A DNA stretch of 64,000 nucleotides from an uncultured Prevotellaceae bacterium. GTDB lineage: Bacteria > Bacteroidota > Bacteroidia > Bacteroidales > Bacteroidaceae. Below are positions 30,947 through 39,654 of the stretch, piece after piece (the first letter of the stretch is position 1; the number at the start of each line of letters is the position of its first letter). The stretch is from assembly GCA_902792635.1 (NCBI GenBank), contig CADBAG010000004.1:89963-153962 (forward strand), given 5' to 3'. The notes beneath the pieces were generated by a model that was not told the origin of the DNA, ran no database searches, and worked only from the letters and a program-made list of their open reading frames with translations. The position numbers were made by a program, and so were the translations under genes.

Positions 30947-33900
30947 TTATTTTACCATAATCTTTTTTCCATTTCTAACATAAATACCCGGCTGTACCGG
31001 TTGACCCTGCAGGCGCTGACCACCTAAGGTATAATAGCTATCGCTGTCGTCGGGTGCAGCCAACGGGATACGGATGGCTGACGGCGTATCCCCGTCCTCA
31101 ATAGCCGAGATAAAGATATATTGCTTGGCAGATGCTGTCTGCGGGATCTGCAGGTAAGCCTTGTGGGCACCGAGCTTCGTATCATCACTACTCAACTGCT
31201 TATAGAACGCCAACGTACCTTGCTTCTTATCAGTTGTCGTTGAGCCCGACTCGTCGACCTTATAATAATAAGGTGTAAAGATGTAGTTGACGTTCGAGCC
31301 GGTGGTTGTGATCGTTGAATCCGTAAGCACACCTTTCAGATAATTGGAGGATACCTTTGTCGTCGACGTATTGATATCCGGCACAAAGAGCGGCACACCT
31401 TCTGAGGGTGTCGACTGATTCGTCGTAGACAGGATGACACCCGTATACTTAGGAGCCACATCAATCTCCGAGGTTGTAGCGAGGTTATCGCTCACCGAGG
31501 AGACGATATTCGCCGTGACCGGACTCACACCATTCGTAAAGAGGTCCGTGAGTTCATAGCGCTCCGCCTGGTCCCGATACTCGGTGGCATAACTCTTCAT
31601 CATGCCATCCAAATGATTAAACGTCTTGAACATATTCGTAACGGCGACGACACGAAGGTTAACATTCGCCAAAGCTACATCTATCGTCTTACCGGTGCCT
31701 TGTATCGTATAGAGATACCAGTTGGTCTGATCTTTGACACCATCGACATCAACTGTTGACGCAACGGCTTCACCTGTCAGTGCGGTACCATCTGCCGTCA
31801 CTATGGAAGTACTACTTCCTCCTTTGATCAGCATGTACACTTTGCTGTCCGTAGGCACCGTCGGGATATGAATGGTATCGGCTACTGTACCGAACTGTAT
31901 GTCATCCCCCGTACGATAGACAAGCGTTGAGCCACTTCCACGCACAGCCGAGAAACCGAGGCCCTGCGCCTCTGCTACCGCATTGCCATTGGCATCGCGC
32001 AGCTCATCACCCAACACATAGTTCCAACTGTCGCGCTTCAACGTATACTTCGCCTTACTCGAAGAATTATCTGCAGTCCAGACATCCGATGTCGTTCCCG
32101 ATGTCGTCGTGGTCATATTCGAGAAGTGACTGGTACTGTATTTCTTGAAGTCCCACGTATAAGGATAGGTCTGGGTGGTGGTAGCATACTTCAGAATGGT
32201 GATGGGAGCCGACACCTCATCGAGCACATAACTACCGACGTCCTGTTGGTCGCCTCCAGCTATATTGCTGTCTTTGGTTGTATACTCCTTTGCTGTAGCG
32301 GTGACGATACCCTGACCTGCCGATACTGTGAGTTTATCCCCAGAGAGGGAATAAGCAAAATCATCAGAGCCCTCAGTTTTTGTACTTGCCACCGAGTAAG
32401 TTGGCGCCAAAGAACTTGTATATCCAGTTGAGTTTAGCGTGAGCACCGTTGAGACTCCTTTCGGATAATAATAAGTCGTAAGCGTCATCTTCAAGTCGGT
32501 AGACAGTTTCGTTGCAGACACTGCAATCTCCTCGATATCGACATAACCTCTGTTTGTACCCTCCGGCTGCAAGGTGAAGGTCACATCACCATCAGCCTTT
32601 ACGATAAACTCCTGATAGCCTTTCTTCGTGGATCCTCCTTGACGACTACCGACACGGAAGACTTTCGTTATCTCGGTACCGTCAAGGTCCTTCAGATTCG
32701 ACACTTTCACAAGGTCACCTTGCAAAGATGAATAGCGCAGCCAGCGCATACGAACATATTGTCCTGCCTTCAGATTAGGAATCGTCAGTGTGCTACCCTC
32801 CTGAAGCGTAAGTTTAGAGACTGCCGATACATTAGAATAAGGTTGTTTGAGCTTCGCATCATTCGTAGTATAAGAGGTCTCATCATTAAAACCAGTTACA
32901 TCACTACCAAATGCCTGTGCACCCGCCTTGATAAGCAATCCGGCAGTCTCATCCATATAATAAGCATTGATGCCATTGAAAGCCGTAGCATTCGAGACAT
33001 AAGGAACATTGATATAGGTCAGACTACCATTATCATATTGCCTCACCTTGTAATAGAGCTGCCAATCCTTTGTATTGCTCTGCATCGTTGTCCAGTTCGG
33101 CACCGGGTTGATGAAGCTCCACGTATGCGTCGAGTAAGGTACCGTGATGACATAAAAGTCGGAGTTGCTGCCATCCGTAGCGGTCACTACGAGCGCACCA
33201 CCATCGCCAGACCAAGTGACGACACCATCAGTGGTGACAGAAGCACTGGTGAGATCACCCTTAGCTTTCACGGAATAAGTAACGCTGCTTCCACCATTAA
33301 CTGTTTGCGTGTAGGTTGAACCAGATGTGACCGTCACACTCTTCGTAGAAAAGTAATAATTCGAAACGTAACTAATGTAATTGGGGCAGAAGTAATCAAA
33401 GTTACCTGTACTCGTAGGCACATAGAGGTAATAGGTCTTGCCAGCCTCTAATATCTGCGTGAGCGTTTTCTCGTTTGTAGCATCAAAGGCAATCGTAGCT
33501 ACCTCGGTAGCGCCTTGATACAACTTTGCTGCATTGGTACCTCCACCATTACTATTGAAATATCCTTTCACCGTCAATGTTCCATTCGTCAATGGCGTGA
33601 AAGAGAAGTAGGTACCCATCGTAGGAGTGCCCGTCGTTGCAGCGTAGGCATGATTATAGCCTTTGGCATGCAGACAGACGATTCCCATTTGGGTGCCCGA
33701 GGAACTAAGATTTTTCAATACAGCCGTTTCCGAGGTAGAGCCAATACCAATCGTCATATAGGGGAGTTTGACGCTTGTAGCGTTAATCTCGCCCTCTGTC
33801 GTAACTTTGCTCATATCCAAGACATTGCCACTGACATAGTCGGAAGGCTCTATCTCCTGAGTAGTGATGTGGGCAGCATAATAAGCCGTGTTCGTACCAT

Positions 33901-34549
33901 CGGAGCCGCTCACCGTCGTCCATCCGTCATTGACGAAGCGGAGAAAGCCATTGGCATCAATCTGCGCCACTTTCGTGTTCAAGACAGAATACGTGATGGT
34001 TGCTCCCGATGTAGTTGATGTTGCAGTGTTTGCCGTACCACTTACAAAGAGGTCCTCCAAGCTATAGGTCTCTTCTTGGGCAGAGAAAGACACGGTGCTG
34101 CTCTTCGTATAAGTAACTACGATAGCCTGAATGGCAACGGTTTTCGAGTATTTGTTTTTGAATTGAACCGTCGTCGCTGAACCAGACCAAACATAGGATA
34201 TGAATGTACCCGCATCACTATTTAGGGACAGAGCACCATTATCTGAACCATACAAATAAAATTTGATACTGGAAATCGCAGATCCACTGCCAGATACTTG
34301 AGCAACTTTCACTTGGTCTCCTTTCTCAAGCGTGACATGGTCAGTGGAATAAGACACATTGGAGCCCGAAAAAGAGAATTTTATATCGCCAACCGTTGAC
34401 GACGCAGTTGTTCCCGTGCTGGATGCCAGCGCGGAAGTAAAACTCAATGCTACCTCATTCGTCTGAGTATCCGCCGCACGCAACTGTAAGGAGACGATGC
34501 TAAGGAGTGCAAGTATTAAATAGTATTTCTTTAAAATATAGCGATTCAT
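30947..34549 (-). CDS. Giant secreted Ser/Thr-rich protein with a type IX-like C-terminal tail
   Basis: 1200 residues, signal peptide about 1-26 ending in LRAA. The body is Ser/Thr/Gly/Asp-rich and beta-rich, with several bacterial Ig-like segments recognisable by VTATDGSN or VSGSDGTNTAYYA ends (about 160-235, 400-470, 750-830), carbohydrate-binding-like domains between them (for example TYYLYVPTSTGNF, KVYMLIKGGSS) and no catalytic motif that I can find. The last 30 residues (YYTLGGQRLQGQPVQPGIYVRNGKKIMVK, about 1172-1200) match the short tail of Prevotella type IX secreted proteins. Probably a surface glycan-binding or adhesion protein. The TAACTTTGC promoter box is at 34614. Confidence 0.8.
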   Translation of the reverse strand: MNRYILKKYYLILALLSIVSLQLRAADTQTNEVALSFTSALASSTGTTASSTVGDIKFSFSGSNVSYSTDHVTLEKGDQVKVAQVSGSGSAISSIKFYLYGSDNGALSLNSDAGTFISYVWSGSATTVQFKNKYSKTVAIQAIVVTYTKSSTVSFSAQEETYSLEDLFVSGTANTATSTTSGATITYSVLNTKVAQIDANGFLRFVNDGWTTVSGSDGTNTAYYAAHITTQEIEPSDYVSGNVLDMSKVTTEGEINATSVKLPYMTIGIGSTSETAVLKNLSSSGTQMGIVCLHAKGYNHAYAATTGTPTMGTYFSFTPLTNGTLTVKGYFNSNGGGTNAAKLYQGATEVATIAFDATNEKTLTQILEAGKTYYLYVPTSTGNFDYFCPNYISYVSNYYFSTKSVTVTSGSTYTQTVNGGSSVTYSVKAKGDLTSASVTTDGVVTWSGDGGALVVTATDGSNSDFYVITVPYSTHTWSFINPVPNWTTMQSNTKDWQLYYKVRQYDNGSLTYINVPYVSNATAFNGINAYYMDETAGLLIKAGAQAFGSDVTGFNDETSYTTNDAKLKQPYSNVSAVSKLTLQEGSTLTIPNLKAGQYVRMRWLRYSSLQGDLVKVSNLKDLDGTEITKVFRVGSRQGGSTKKGYQEFIVKADGDVTFTLQPEGTNRGYVDIEEIAVSATKLSTDLKMTLTTYYYPKGVSTVLTLNSTGYTSSLAPTYSVASTKTEGSDDFAYSLSGDKLTVSAGQGIVTATAKEYTTKDSNIAGGDQQDVGSYVLDEVSAPITILKYATTTQTYPYTWDFKKYSTSHFSNMTTTTSGTTSDVWTADNSSSKAKYTLKRDSWNYVLGDELRDANGNAVAEAQGLGFSAVRGSGSTLVYRTGDDIQFGTVADTIHIPTVPTDSKVYMLIKGGSSTSIVTADGTALTGEAVASTVDVDGVKDQTNWYLYTIQGTGKTIDVALANVNLRVVAVTNMFKTFNHLDGMMKSYATEYRDQAERYELTDLFTNGVSPVTANIVSSVSDNLATTSEIDVAPKYTGVILSTTNQSTPSEGVPLFVPDINTSTTKVSSNYLKGVLTDSTITTTGSNVNYIFTPYYYKVDESGSTTTDKKQGTLAFYKQLSSDDTKLGAHKAYLQIPQTASAKQYIFISAIEDGDTPSAIRIPLAAPDDSDSYYTLGGQRLQGQPVQPGIYVRNGKKIMVK

Positions 34550-34613
34550 AAGGACTAATGCTTACCTTGCAATATATTGTTACCCCAACTATTGAAATCT
34601 TTTTGTTGGTTTT

Positions 34614-34622
34614 GCAAAGTTA
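34614..34622 (-). promoter_or_regulatory. -7 promoter box of the giant secreted protein gene
   Basis: TAACTTTGC on the minus strand; the leader would be about 58 bases. Confidence 0.6.
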
Positions 34623-34750
34623 CAAAATAAGCAAATATCGTGCAAAGGATTTCGCACAATTTTTGCGACTTTAACACTGGCGCATGGTGTCAGTGCAGGG
34701 TTGCTCCCCCTTGTTGCGGAAGGGGGCCGGAGGGTTAGTAAAGACCAGTG

Positions 34751-35189
34751 AGGGCTTTATGCCCTTCCACAAAAAATGTTCGAGCTGTACGGTTGAAATT
34801 TGGGATTCTAATAGTGGCAATAGGGAGTAGACAAACTGACGTTAAATGCCCTCGAAGAGGGCAAACATGGTTAGCCCCACGTGAGGCGCAGCCGAAACGT
34901 GGGGTTGGAATGGTTCAAATGACCTGAATACCGGCCTCGAAGAGGGCGAACCTATAAAACCAGCACCCCGCCAAGGTTCGCCCTCTTCGAGGCCGACAGG
35001 TCAGGTTAAACCGCCAGATGTTAAACCCCAGGTTACGTCGCTGCGCTCCTTACCTGGGGCTAATCATGTGGCACCTCTCCGAGGTGCTTATTCAATGAGG
35101 ACGTTAATTTTCAACCGTACAGGTCGAAAATGTTCGGCCTATTTATCTTTATCGGTTGGGTCATCATTTGTGGAAGGGCATGAAGCCCT
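34751..35189. repeat. CPE-5, nested palindrome of 439 bases (subtype B)
   Basis: The largest symmetric element. Outermost 21-base arms (34751-34771 and 35169-35189; TTTATGCCCTTCCACA type) pair with one mismatch. Inside them lie inverted copies of the end motif (CTGTACGGTTGAAAT and TTTTCAACCGTACAGG), then h1 GCCCTC/GAGGGC (34848-34862), the CCCCACGT/ACGTGGGG h2, inverted GGCCTC modules, the CCCCAGGT/ACCTGGGG h2 and h1 GCACCTC/GAGGTGC. It fills the 648-base gap together with C/G-rich spacer and ends eight bases before the nadD stop. Nothing else is seen in the gap. Confidence 0.92.
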
Positions 35190-35197
35190 TCCCTGCA

Positions 35198-35776
35198 CTA
35201 TAACGAATAGTACTTTACGCAGAGGGCTTCAATGGCTGTCGGGATCATGCCGGTAACGGGCTGTCCCTGGCGGATGCGCGCACGGATGGCGGTACTGCTA
35301 ATGTCGAATAATCCCATGTTATAAAGATGTACATGGGAAGGAAGGGAGGCTACGTCTATGGGACAGTCGGGGCGCGCATAGACGGCAACATCAAAGTTGG
35401 AAAGGATATAATCGGGATGGGCCCACCGGTCGAAGGCGAGCCAGTTGTCGGCTCCGATGATAAGCACAAACTGCTTATCGGGATAGTCGGCCTTGAGATG
35501 CTGCAATGTGTTCCACGTATAGGAAGGCTTGGGGAGGTGGAACTCGTAGTCGGAGGCTTTGAGACGCGGCTCCCCTAAGAGGGCGCGCTGCGTGAGGAGC
35601 AGTCGCTTGTCATCGTCGAGCAGGTCTGTCGCCGCCTTCTTGAAGGGGTTGAGGGGAGACACAAGGAACCACACCTCGTCCAAATGGGCGAGGCTCAGCA
35701 GTTCACGCGCGATGGCGATATGACCCACGTGGATGGGGTTGAAACTGCCACCAAAGATTCCGATACGAGGTTGCAT
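35198..35776 (-). CDS. nadD: Nicotinate-nucleotide adenylyltransferase
   Basis: 192 residues from the ATG at 35774-35776; an upstream ATG at 35800 is less likely. Condenses nicotinate mononucleotide with ATP to deamido-NAD. The nucleotidyltransferase motif GIFGGSFNPIHVGH is at 6-19 and the C-terminal ISSTAIRARI (SxTxxR) near 165 is intact. Third gene of the conserved yicC-gmk-nadD order, each now separated by repeat elements, so it is unclear whether they remain one operon. Confidence 0.97.
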   Translation of the reverse strand: MQPRIGIFGGSFNPIHVGHIAIARELLSLAHLDEVWFLVSPLNPFKKAATDLLDDDKRLLLTQRALLGEPRLKASDYEFHLPKPSYTWNTLQHLKADYPDKQFVLIIGADNWLAFDRWAHPDYILSNFDVAVYARPDCPIDVASLPSHVHLYNMGLFDISSTAIRARIRQGQPVTGMIPTAIEALCVKYYSL

Positions 35777-35838
35777 GCTATGATCGTTTATTGGTTTCAC
35801 GTGGATTTTTTCACATGATCCTTTCTCACATGATTTTT

Positions 35839-36301
35839 TTCACACGGATCTTTATTTCACACGGATCTTAAAGATTTTAAAGATTTTGCCAATTCTTACG
35901 TAAGCACCTCGGAGAGGTGCCACATGGTTAGCCCCACGCGAGGCGAAGCCGAAACGTGGGGGTTAGTACGACGACGGTACGTTGAGATCCGGCCTCGAAG
36001 AGGGCGAACATTGGCGGGGTGCTGGTTGATAACCATGTTCGCCCTCTTCGAGGCCGGAAGTCAGGTTAAACACTCGATCCTAAACCCCAGGTTGCGTCGC
36101 TGCGCTCCTTACCTGGGGCTAACCGTGTTCGACCTCTCCGAGGTCGTATCCTTACCTGGGGCTAACCATGTTTGCCCCCTTCGAGGGCATTCACAACCGT
36201 ACAGATCAAGATTATTCGGCTTGGTGATTACACATACCATAGCATCTCCGCGTAGCTGCAAAGCAGCGTAGCCATCTTTAAAATCTTTATAATCCGTGTG
36301 A
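35839..36301. repeat. TCACACGGAT palindromic repeat, copy 2, interrupted by CPE-6
   Basis: Left arm TCACACGGATCTTAAAGATT (35857-35886, preceded by a partial copy at 35839) and right arm GCGTAGCCATCTTTAAAATC ... ATCCGTGTGA (36266-36301) are the same as in the uninterrupted copy at 53792-53908. Here about 340 bases of CPE-6 sit between them in place of the GTTACGCCGCTTCGCGGC hairpin. Confidence 0.88.
35888..36226. repeat. CPE-6, subtype B, nested inside another repeat
   Basis: h1 GCACCTC/GAGGTGC (35904-35920), h2 CCCCACG/CGTGGGG, inverted GGCCTC modules around 35990-36060, h2 CCCCAGGT/ACCTGGGG (36085-36118), h1 CGACCTC/GAGGTCG, h1-like GCCCCCTTCGAGGGC and the end motif AACCGTACAGATC (36194-36206). 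It interrupts copy 2 of the TCACACGGAT repeat. The gap of 556 bases between nadD and gmk holds only these two repeats. Confidence 0.9.
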
Positions 36302-36333
36302 GAAAATCCGTGAGAAAAGATCTTGTCCGGGCG

Positions 36334-36912
36334 TCAGCGTTTCAGAAATTCACTGACGAGGCGGTACGTCTCTTCCTCCGCTTTCTGCAGGTCATCGTTG
36401 ACGACGACATGGTCGAAGCGGGGCGCGAAGGTCAGCTCATACGAAGCTTTCTGCAGACGCTGCTCGATGACCTCGGGCGCATCCGTGGCACGCTTGACGA
36501 GGCGGCGGCGGAGCTCCTCCACCGATGGCGGCTGAATGAAGATACTCAGGGCACGGGCACCATAGTGCTGTTTGATGTTGCAGCCACCCTTCACGTCGAC
36601 ATCGAACACGACATTCTCACCGCGCTGCGTCTGCGTCTCGACCTGCGACTTCAGGGTGCCGTAGAACCGGTCCTTATACACCTCTTCATATTCGAGGAAC
36701 TCACCCGCGTCGATCTTCGCCTTGAACTCCTCCGGTGTGAGGAAGAGATACTCCACACCATTGCGCTCAGTGCCACGCGGGGCACGAGTCGTGGCACTGA
36801 TGGAGAAGGCGAGGCGGAGCTCCGGATGAGTCGCCATCAGCCATTGTACGATCGTGCTCTTGCCCGACCCGCTCGGGGCCGAAAAGATTATCAGTTTACC
36901 TGTCTGTTCCAT
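36334..36912 (-). CDS. gmk: Guanylate kinase
   Basis: 192 residues from the ATG at 36910-36912; a longer frame to 36981 is read from repeat sequence and is rejected. Phosphorylates GMP to GDP. P-loop SAPSGSGKST at 11-20, GMP-binding SISATTRAPRGTERNGVEYLF (residues about 38-58) and EVYKDRFYGT are the standard motifs. Between yicC and nadD in the conserved order. The upstream leader carries a perfect AACCGTACGGTT palindrome (36929-36940). Confidence 0.97.
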   Translation of the reverse strand: MEQTGKLIIFSAPSGSGKSTIVQWLMATHPELRLAFSISATTRAPRGTERNGVEYLFLTPEEFKAKIDAGEFLEYEEVYKDRFYGTLKSQVETQTQRGENVVFDVDVKGGCNIKQHYGARALSIFIQPPSVEELRRRLVKRATDAPEVIEQRLQKASYELTFAPRFDHVVVNDDLQKAEEETYRLVSEFLKR

Positions 36913-36928
36913 ATTAGAAAATATTTTG

Positions 36929-37330
36929 AACCGTACGGTTGAATTGTATCTACTCAGTCTTCTATCGGAGAGGTACCACATGGCTACTAACGAAAAGGTA
37001 CCACATGGCTACTAACGAAAAGGTGCCACACATAGCTACAGTAAGCACCTCGCAGAGGTGCCACATGGTTAGCCCCAGGTAAGGAGCGCAGCGACGCAAC
37101 CTGGGGTTTGGGTTCGGTGACGTTTCTTTGCAATCCGGCCTCGAAGAGGGCGAACATGGTCTAAAGTGAATGGCACTGGGCGATTACCATGTTCGCCCTC
37201 TTCGAGGCCGGTATTCAGGTTATACGCTTCCAACCACAACCCCACGTTTCGGCTTCGCCTCACGTGGGGCTAACCATGTAGCACCTCTTCGAGGTGCGGC
37301 GCCTCCCCAACTCTATTGTACAGGTTGATC
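36929..37330. repeat. CPE-7 (subtype B) with two 25-base tandem units
   Basis: Begins with the fused end motif AACCGTACGGTT, then two 25-base direct copies of AGGTACCACATGGCTACTAA plus CGAAA (36971-36995, 36996-37020), h1 at 37047-37063, h2 CCCCAGGT/ACCTGGGG (about 37074-37107), inverted GGCCTC modules, h2 CCCCACGT/ACGTGGGG and h1 GCACCTC/GAGGTGC (37281-37297), ending near TTGTACAGGTTGATC. It fills the 423-base gap between gmk and yicC. Orientation is opposite to CPE-5 and CPE-6. Confidence 0.88.
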
Positions 37331-37335
37331 ACCTA

Positions 37336-38211
37336 TCAAAGGGCATTCAGTACCTGTTCTTTGATCTGCTCGAGCTCATCCTTCATCTTCACCACGATGT
37401 TCTGCATCTCAGCATTGTTGCTCTTCGAGCCCGTGGTGTTGATCTCACGACCCATCTCCTGGGCGATGAAGCCGAGCTTCTTGCCGTTGGGCTGGTTCTC
37501 CGCCATCGTCTCGCGGAAATACTTCAGGTGGTTCGTCAGGCGCTGCTTCTCCTCACTGATGTCGAGCTTCTCGATATAATAGATCAGCTCCTGCTCAAGG
37601 CGGTTCTTGTCATACTCGACCTCAGGGATCTGCTCGAGCCCTTTGATGATCTGCTCCTTGATCTTAGGCACGCGGCTCTTCTCGTACGGCTCGATGCTGT
37701 GGAGGAGCTTCTCGATGTTGTCCACCTTCTCGTTGAACTTCTTCTCTAAGGCAGCACCCTCCTGGCGACGGAAGGCGATGAGGGCGTCGACAGCCTGATG
37801 AATAGCCTGCTTGGCGGCCTCCCACTCCTCATCGGAAAGCTCCTCGACATCCGTCTTCGTCAGCACATCCGGCATGCGGAGCAGAGAGCTATACCAGTCC
37901 TGCGGCTCGGGGATGCCGGCCTTGGCGGAGATAGCCTTGAGCTGATGATAATAATCCTCTACGAGGGCGGCGTTGATCGGCGTAGCGTCCACGACTGTGT
38001 CTTTCTCTGTCCAGATAGCGAAGTCGACCTTACCACGCGAGAGCATCTTGGCGATATACTGCCTGATCTCCATCTCCTTCTCACGATAGAGCGGTGTGAT
38101 GCGTGCCGAGAGGTCGAGCGCCTTACTGTTGAGCGACTTGATCTCAACATTGATTTTCTTGTCTTTGTAAGCCACTACGGACTTGCCGTAGCCCGTCATT
38201 GAGAGTATCAT
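37336..38211 (-). CDS. yicC: YicC-family endoribonuclease
   Basis: 291 residues, the family length. Starts MILSMTGYGKSVVAYKDKKI and ends with the DUF1732 signature GREINTTGSKSNNAEMQ-IVVKMKDELEQIKEQVLN (about 250-291), the N-terminal YicC_N domain covering 1-155. YicC proteins are metal-dependent endoribonucleases implicated in small-RNA decay in E. coli; the role in Bacteroidetes is inferred. Transcribed divergently from tsaB with its own -7 box. Confidence 0.95.
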   Translation of the reverse strand: MILSMTGYGKSVVAYKDKKINVEIKSLNSKALDLSARITPLYREKEMEIRQYIAKMLSRGKVDFAIWTEKDTVVDATPINAALVEDYYHQLKAISAKAGIPEPQDWYSSLLRMPDVLTKTDVEELSDEEWEAAKQAIHQAVDALIAFRRQEGAALEKKFNEKVDNIEKLLHSIEPYEKSRVPKIKEQIIKGLEQIPEVEYDKNRLEQELIYYIEKLDISEEKQRLTNHLKYFRETMAENQPNGKKLGFIAQEMGREINTTGSKSNNAEMQNIVVKMKDELEQIKEQVLNAL

Positions 38212-38248
38212 ATTGATTACGTGTTATTATTAACTGCGTTAAATTTCT

Positions 38249-38257
38249 GCAAAAGTA
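38249..38257 (-). promoter_or_regulatory. -7 promoter box of yicC
   Basis: TACTTTTGC on the minus strand, about 37 bases before the start codon. Confidence 0.6.
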
Positions 38258-38279
38258 CAAAATTAGAGGGAAAAAGGAG

Positions 38280-38288
38280 TAAATTTGC
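38280..38288 (+). promoter_or_regulatory. -7 promoter box of the tsaB operon
   Basis: TAAATTTGC fits TAnnTTTG. Start near 38294 supports the tsaB ATG at 38315 rather than the in-frame start at 38285. Confidence 0.6.
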
Positions 38289-38314
38289 ACTTTATTAAGA
38301 ATAATATCGATATT

Positions 38315-39007
38315 ATGTCGTGCATATTGAATATTGAGACAAGCACGAACGTTTGTTCCGTGGCAGTGAGCCAGGACGGTGCTTGTATTTTTGAAAAGGA
38401 AGACCACTCCGGACCCAATCATGCAGAACGGTTAGGTTCATTTGTTGACGAGGCGCTGTCGTTCACCGACAACCACGCTATCCCCTTGGATGCCGTAGCT
38501 GTGAGCTGTGGCCCGGGAAGTTATACAGGCCTGCGCATCGGTGTGAGCATGGCCAAAGGCATCTGTTATGGCCGTGGCATCAAGCTCCTCGGCGTGCCGA
38601 CGCTCGAGATCCTCTGTGTGCCCGTGTTGCTGCGCGAGATGATCGAGGAGGAGAACGCACTGCTGTGCCCGATGCTCGACGCCCGCCGCATGGAGGTCTA
38701 CGCCCAGCTCTTCGACCGTTCGCTGCATGAGGTGCGCCCCATCCACGCCGATGTCGTGGAGGCTGACACTTACAAGGAGTGGCTCGACAAAGGACCCGTC
38801 TATTTCCTTGGCGACGGCGCCATGAAATGCAAGGATGTCATCAAGCATCCCAACGCTCACTTCATCGAAGGCATCGAGCCCTTAGCCAAGAACATGCTGC
38901 CGCTCGCCGAGAAGCGTATGGCTGAGCAGAAGTTCGAGGATGTGGCTTACTTCGTGCCGTTCTATCTGAAGAACTTCGTGGCTAAGCTGCCGCGCAAGCT
39001 GCTGTAA
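38315..39007 (+). CDS. tsaB: tRNA threonylcarbamoyladenosine biosynthesis protein TsaB
   Basis: 230 residues from the ATG at 38315 (MSCILNIETSTNVCSVAVSQ). Needed with TsaD and TsaE for the t6A modification of tRNAs that read ANN codons. The ASKHA fold is seen in LNIETSTNVCSVAV, HAERLGSFVDEAL and SCGPGSYTGLRIGVSMAKG (near 69-87). First gene of a plus-strand series; 29 bases precede the DUF4290 gene. Confidence 0.96.
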   Translation: MSCILNIETSTNVCSVAVSQDGACIFEKEDHSGPNHAERLGSFVDEALSFTDNHAIPLDAVAVSCGPGSYTGLRIGVSMAKGICYGRGIKLLGVPTLEILCVPVLLREMIEEENALLCPMLDARRMEVYAQLFDRSLHEVRPIHADVVEADTYKEWLDKGPVYFLGDGAMKCKDVIKHPNAHFIEGIEPLAKNMLPLAEKRMAEQKFEDVAYFVPFYLKNFVAKLPRKLL

Positions 39008-39036
39008 TCTCTTATTCCCGATTCTAAACACGAAAT

Positions 39037-39648
39037 ATGAACATTCCAGGATTAGACTATAACACACAACGCGAGAAACTCATCATGCCCGAATACGGAC
39101 GTGAGGTGCAGAAGATGGTCGACTACTGCATGACCATTCCCGACCGCAAGGAGCGCCTCAACTGTGCCTATACCATCATCGATACGATGCTGCGCATGAA
39201 CCCCCACCTCGTTCAGACCGACAACTACGAACAGAAGCTCTGGGACCAGCTCGCCGTCATCAGCGACTTCAAGCTCGACATCGACTGGCCTGTAGACGTG
39301 TCGAAGGCTAAGGTCATGGCCGAGAAGCCGCAGCCCATCGCCTATGAGACGAGCCGCATCCCCGTACGCCACTATGGACGTATGGTCTTCGAGCTCTTCG
39401 ATAAGCTCAAGACCATGGAGCCCGGCCCCGAGCGCGATGAGCTCACAGCTCTCACCGCCAACCAGATGAAGCGCGACCTCGTGCAGTGGGGCCACGGCCT
39501 CGCCGACGATGAGAAGGTGGCTGACGACCTCGCCCGCTTCACCGACGGGAAGATCCAGCTCGACCTCAACCACTTCAAGTTTGAACGTGTCAGCGCTATG
39601 CCTGTGCCGTCAGCCAACAACGGCGGAAGGAAGCGTAAGAAGAAATAA
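39037..39648 (+). CDS. DUF4290-domain protein
   Basis: 203 residues, conserved in Bacteroidetes and usually located directly upstream of murA, as here (six bases apart). Predicted soluble and mainly helical (LDYNTQREKLIMPEYGREVQKMV, MVFELFDKLKTMEPGPERDEL, TANQMKRDLVQWG; positions about 6-28, 108-128, 134-146), with a basic C-terminus GGRKRKKK. No catalytic motif is evident. Its constant position suggests a link with cell-wall precursor synthesis; function unknown. Confidence 0.92.
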   Translation: MNIPGLDYNTQREKLIMPEYGREVQKMVDYCMTIPDRKERLNCAYTIIDTMLRMNPHLVQTDNYEQKLWDQLAVISDFKLDIDWPVDVSKAKVMAEKPQPIAYETSRIPVRHYGRMVFELFDKLKTMEPGPERDELTALTANQMKRDLVQWGHGLADDEKVADDLARFTDGKIQLDLNHFKFERVSAMPVPSANNGGRKRKKK

Positions 39649-39654
39649 TTGCCT

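Noticed and set aside
36912-36981. N-terminal extension of guanylate kinase
   Set aside because: The extra residues are read from repeat sequence; the P-loop position and the ATG at 36910-36912 give the normal length.
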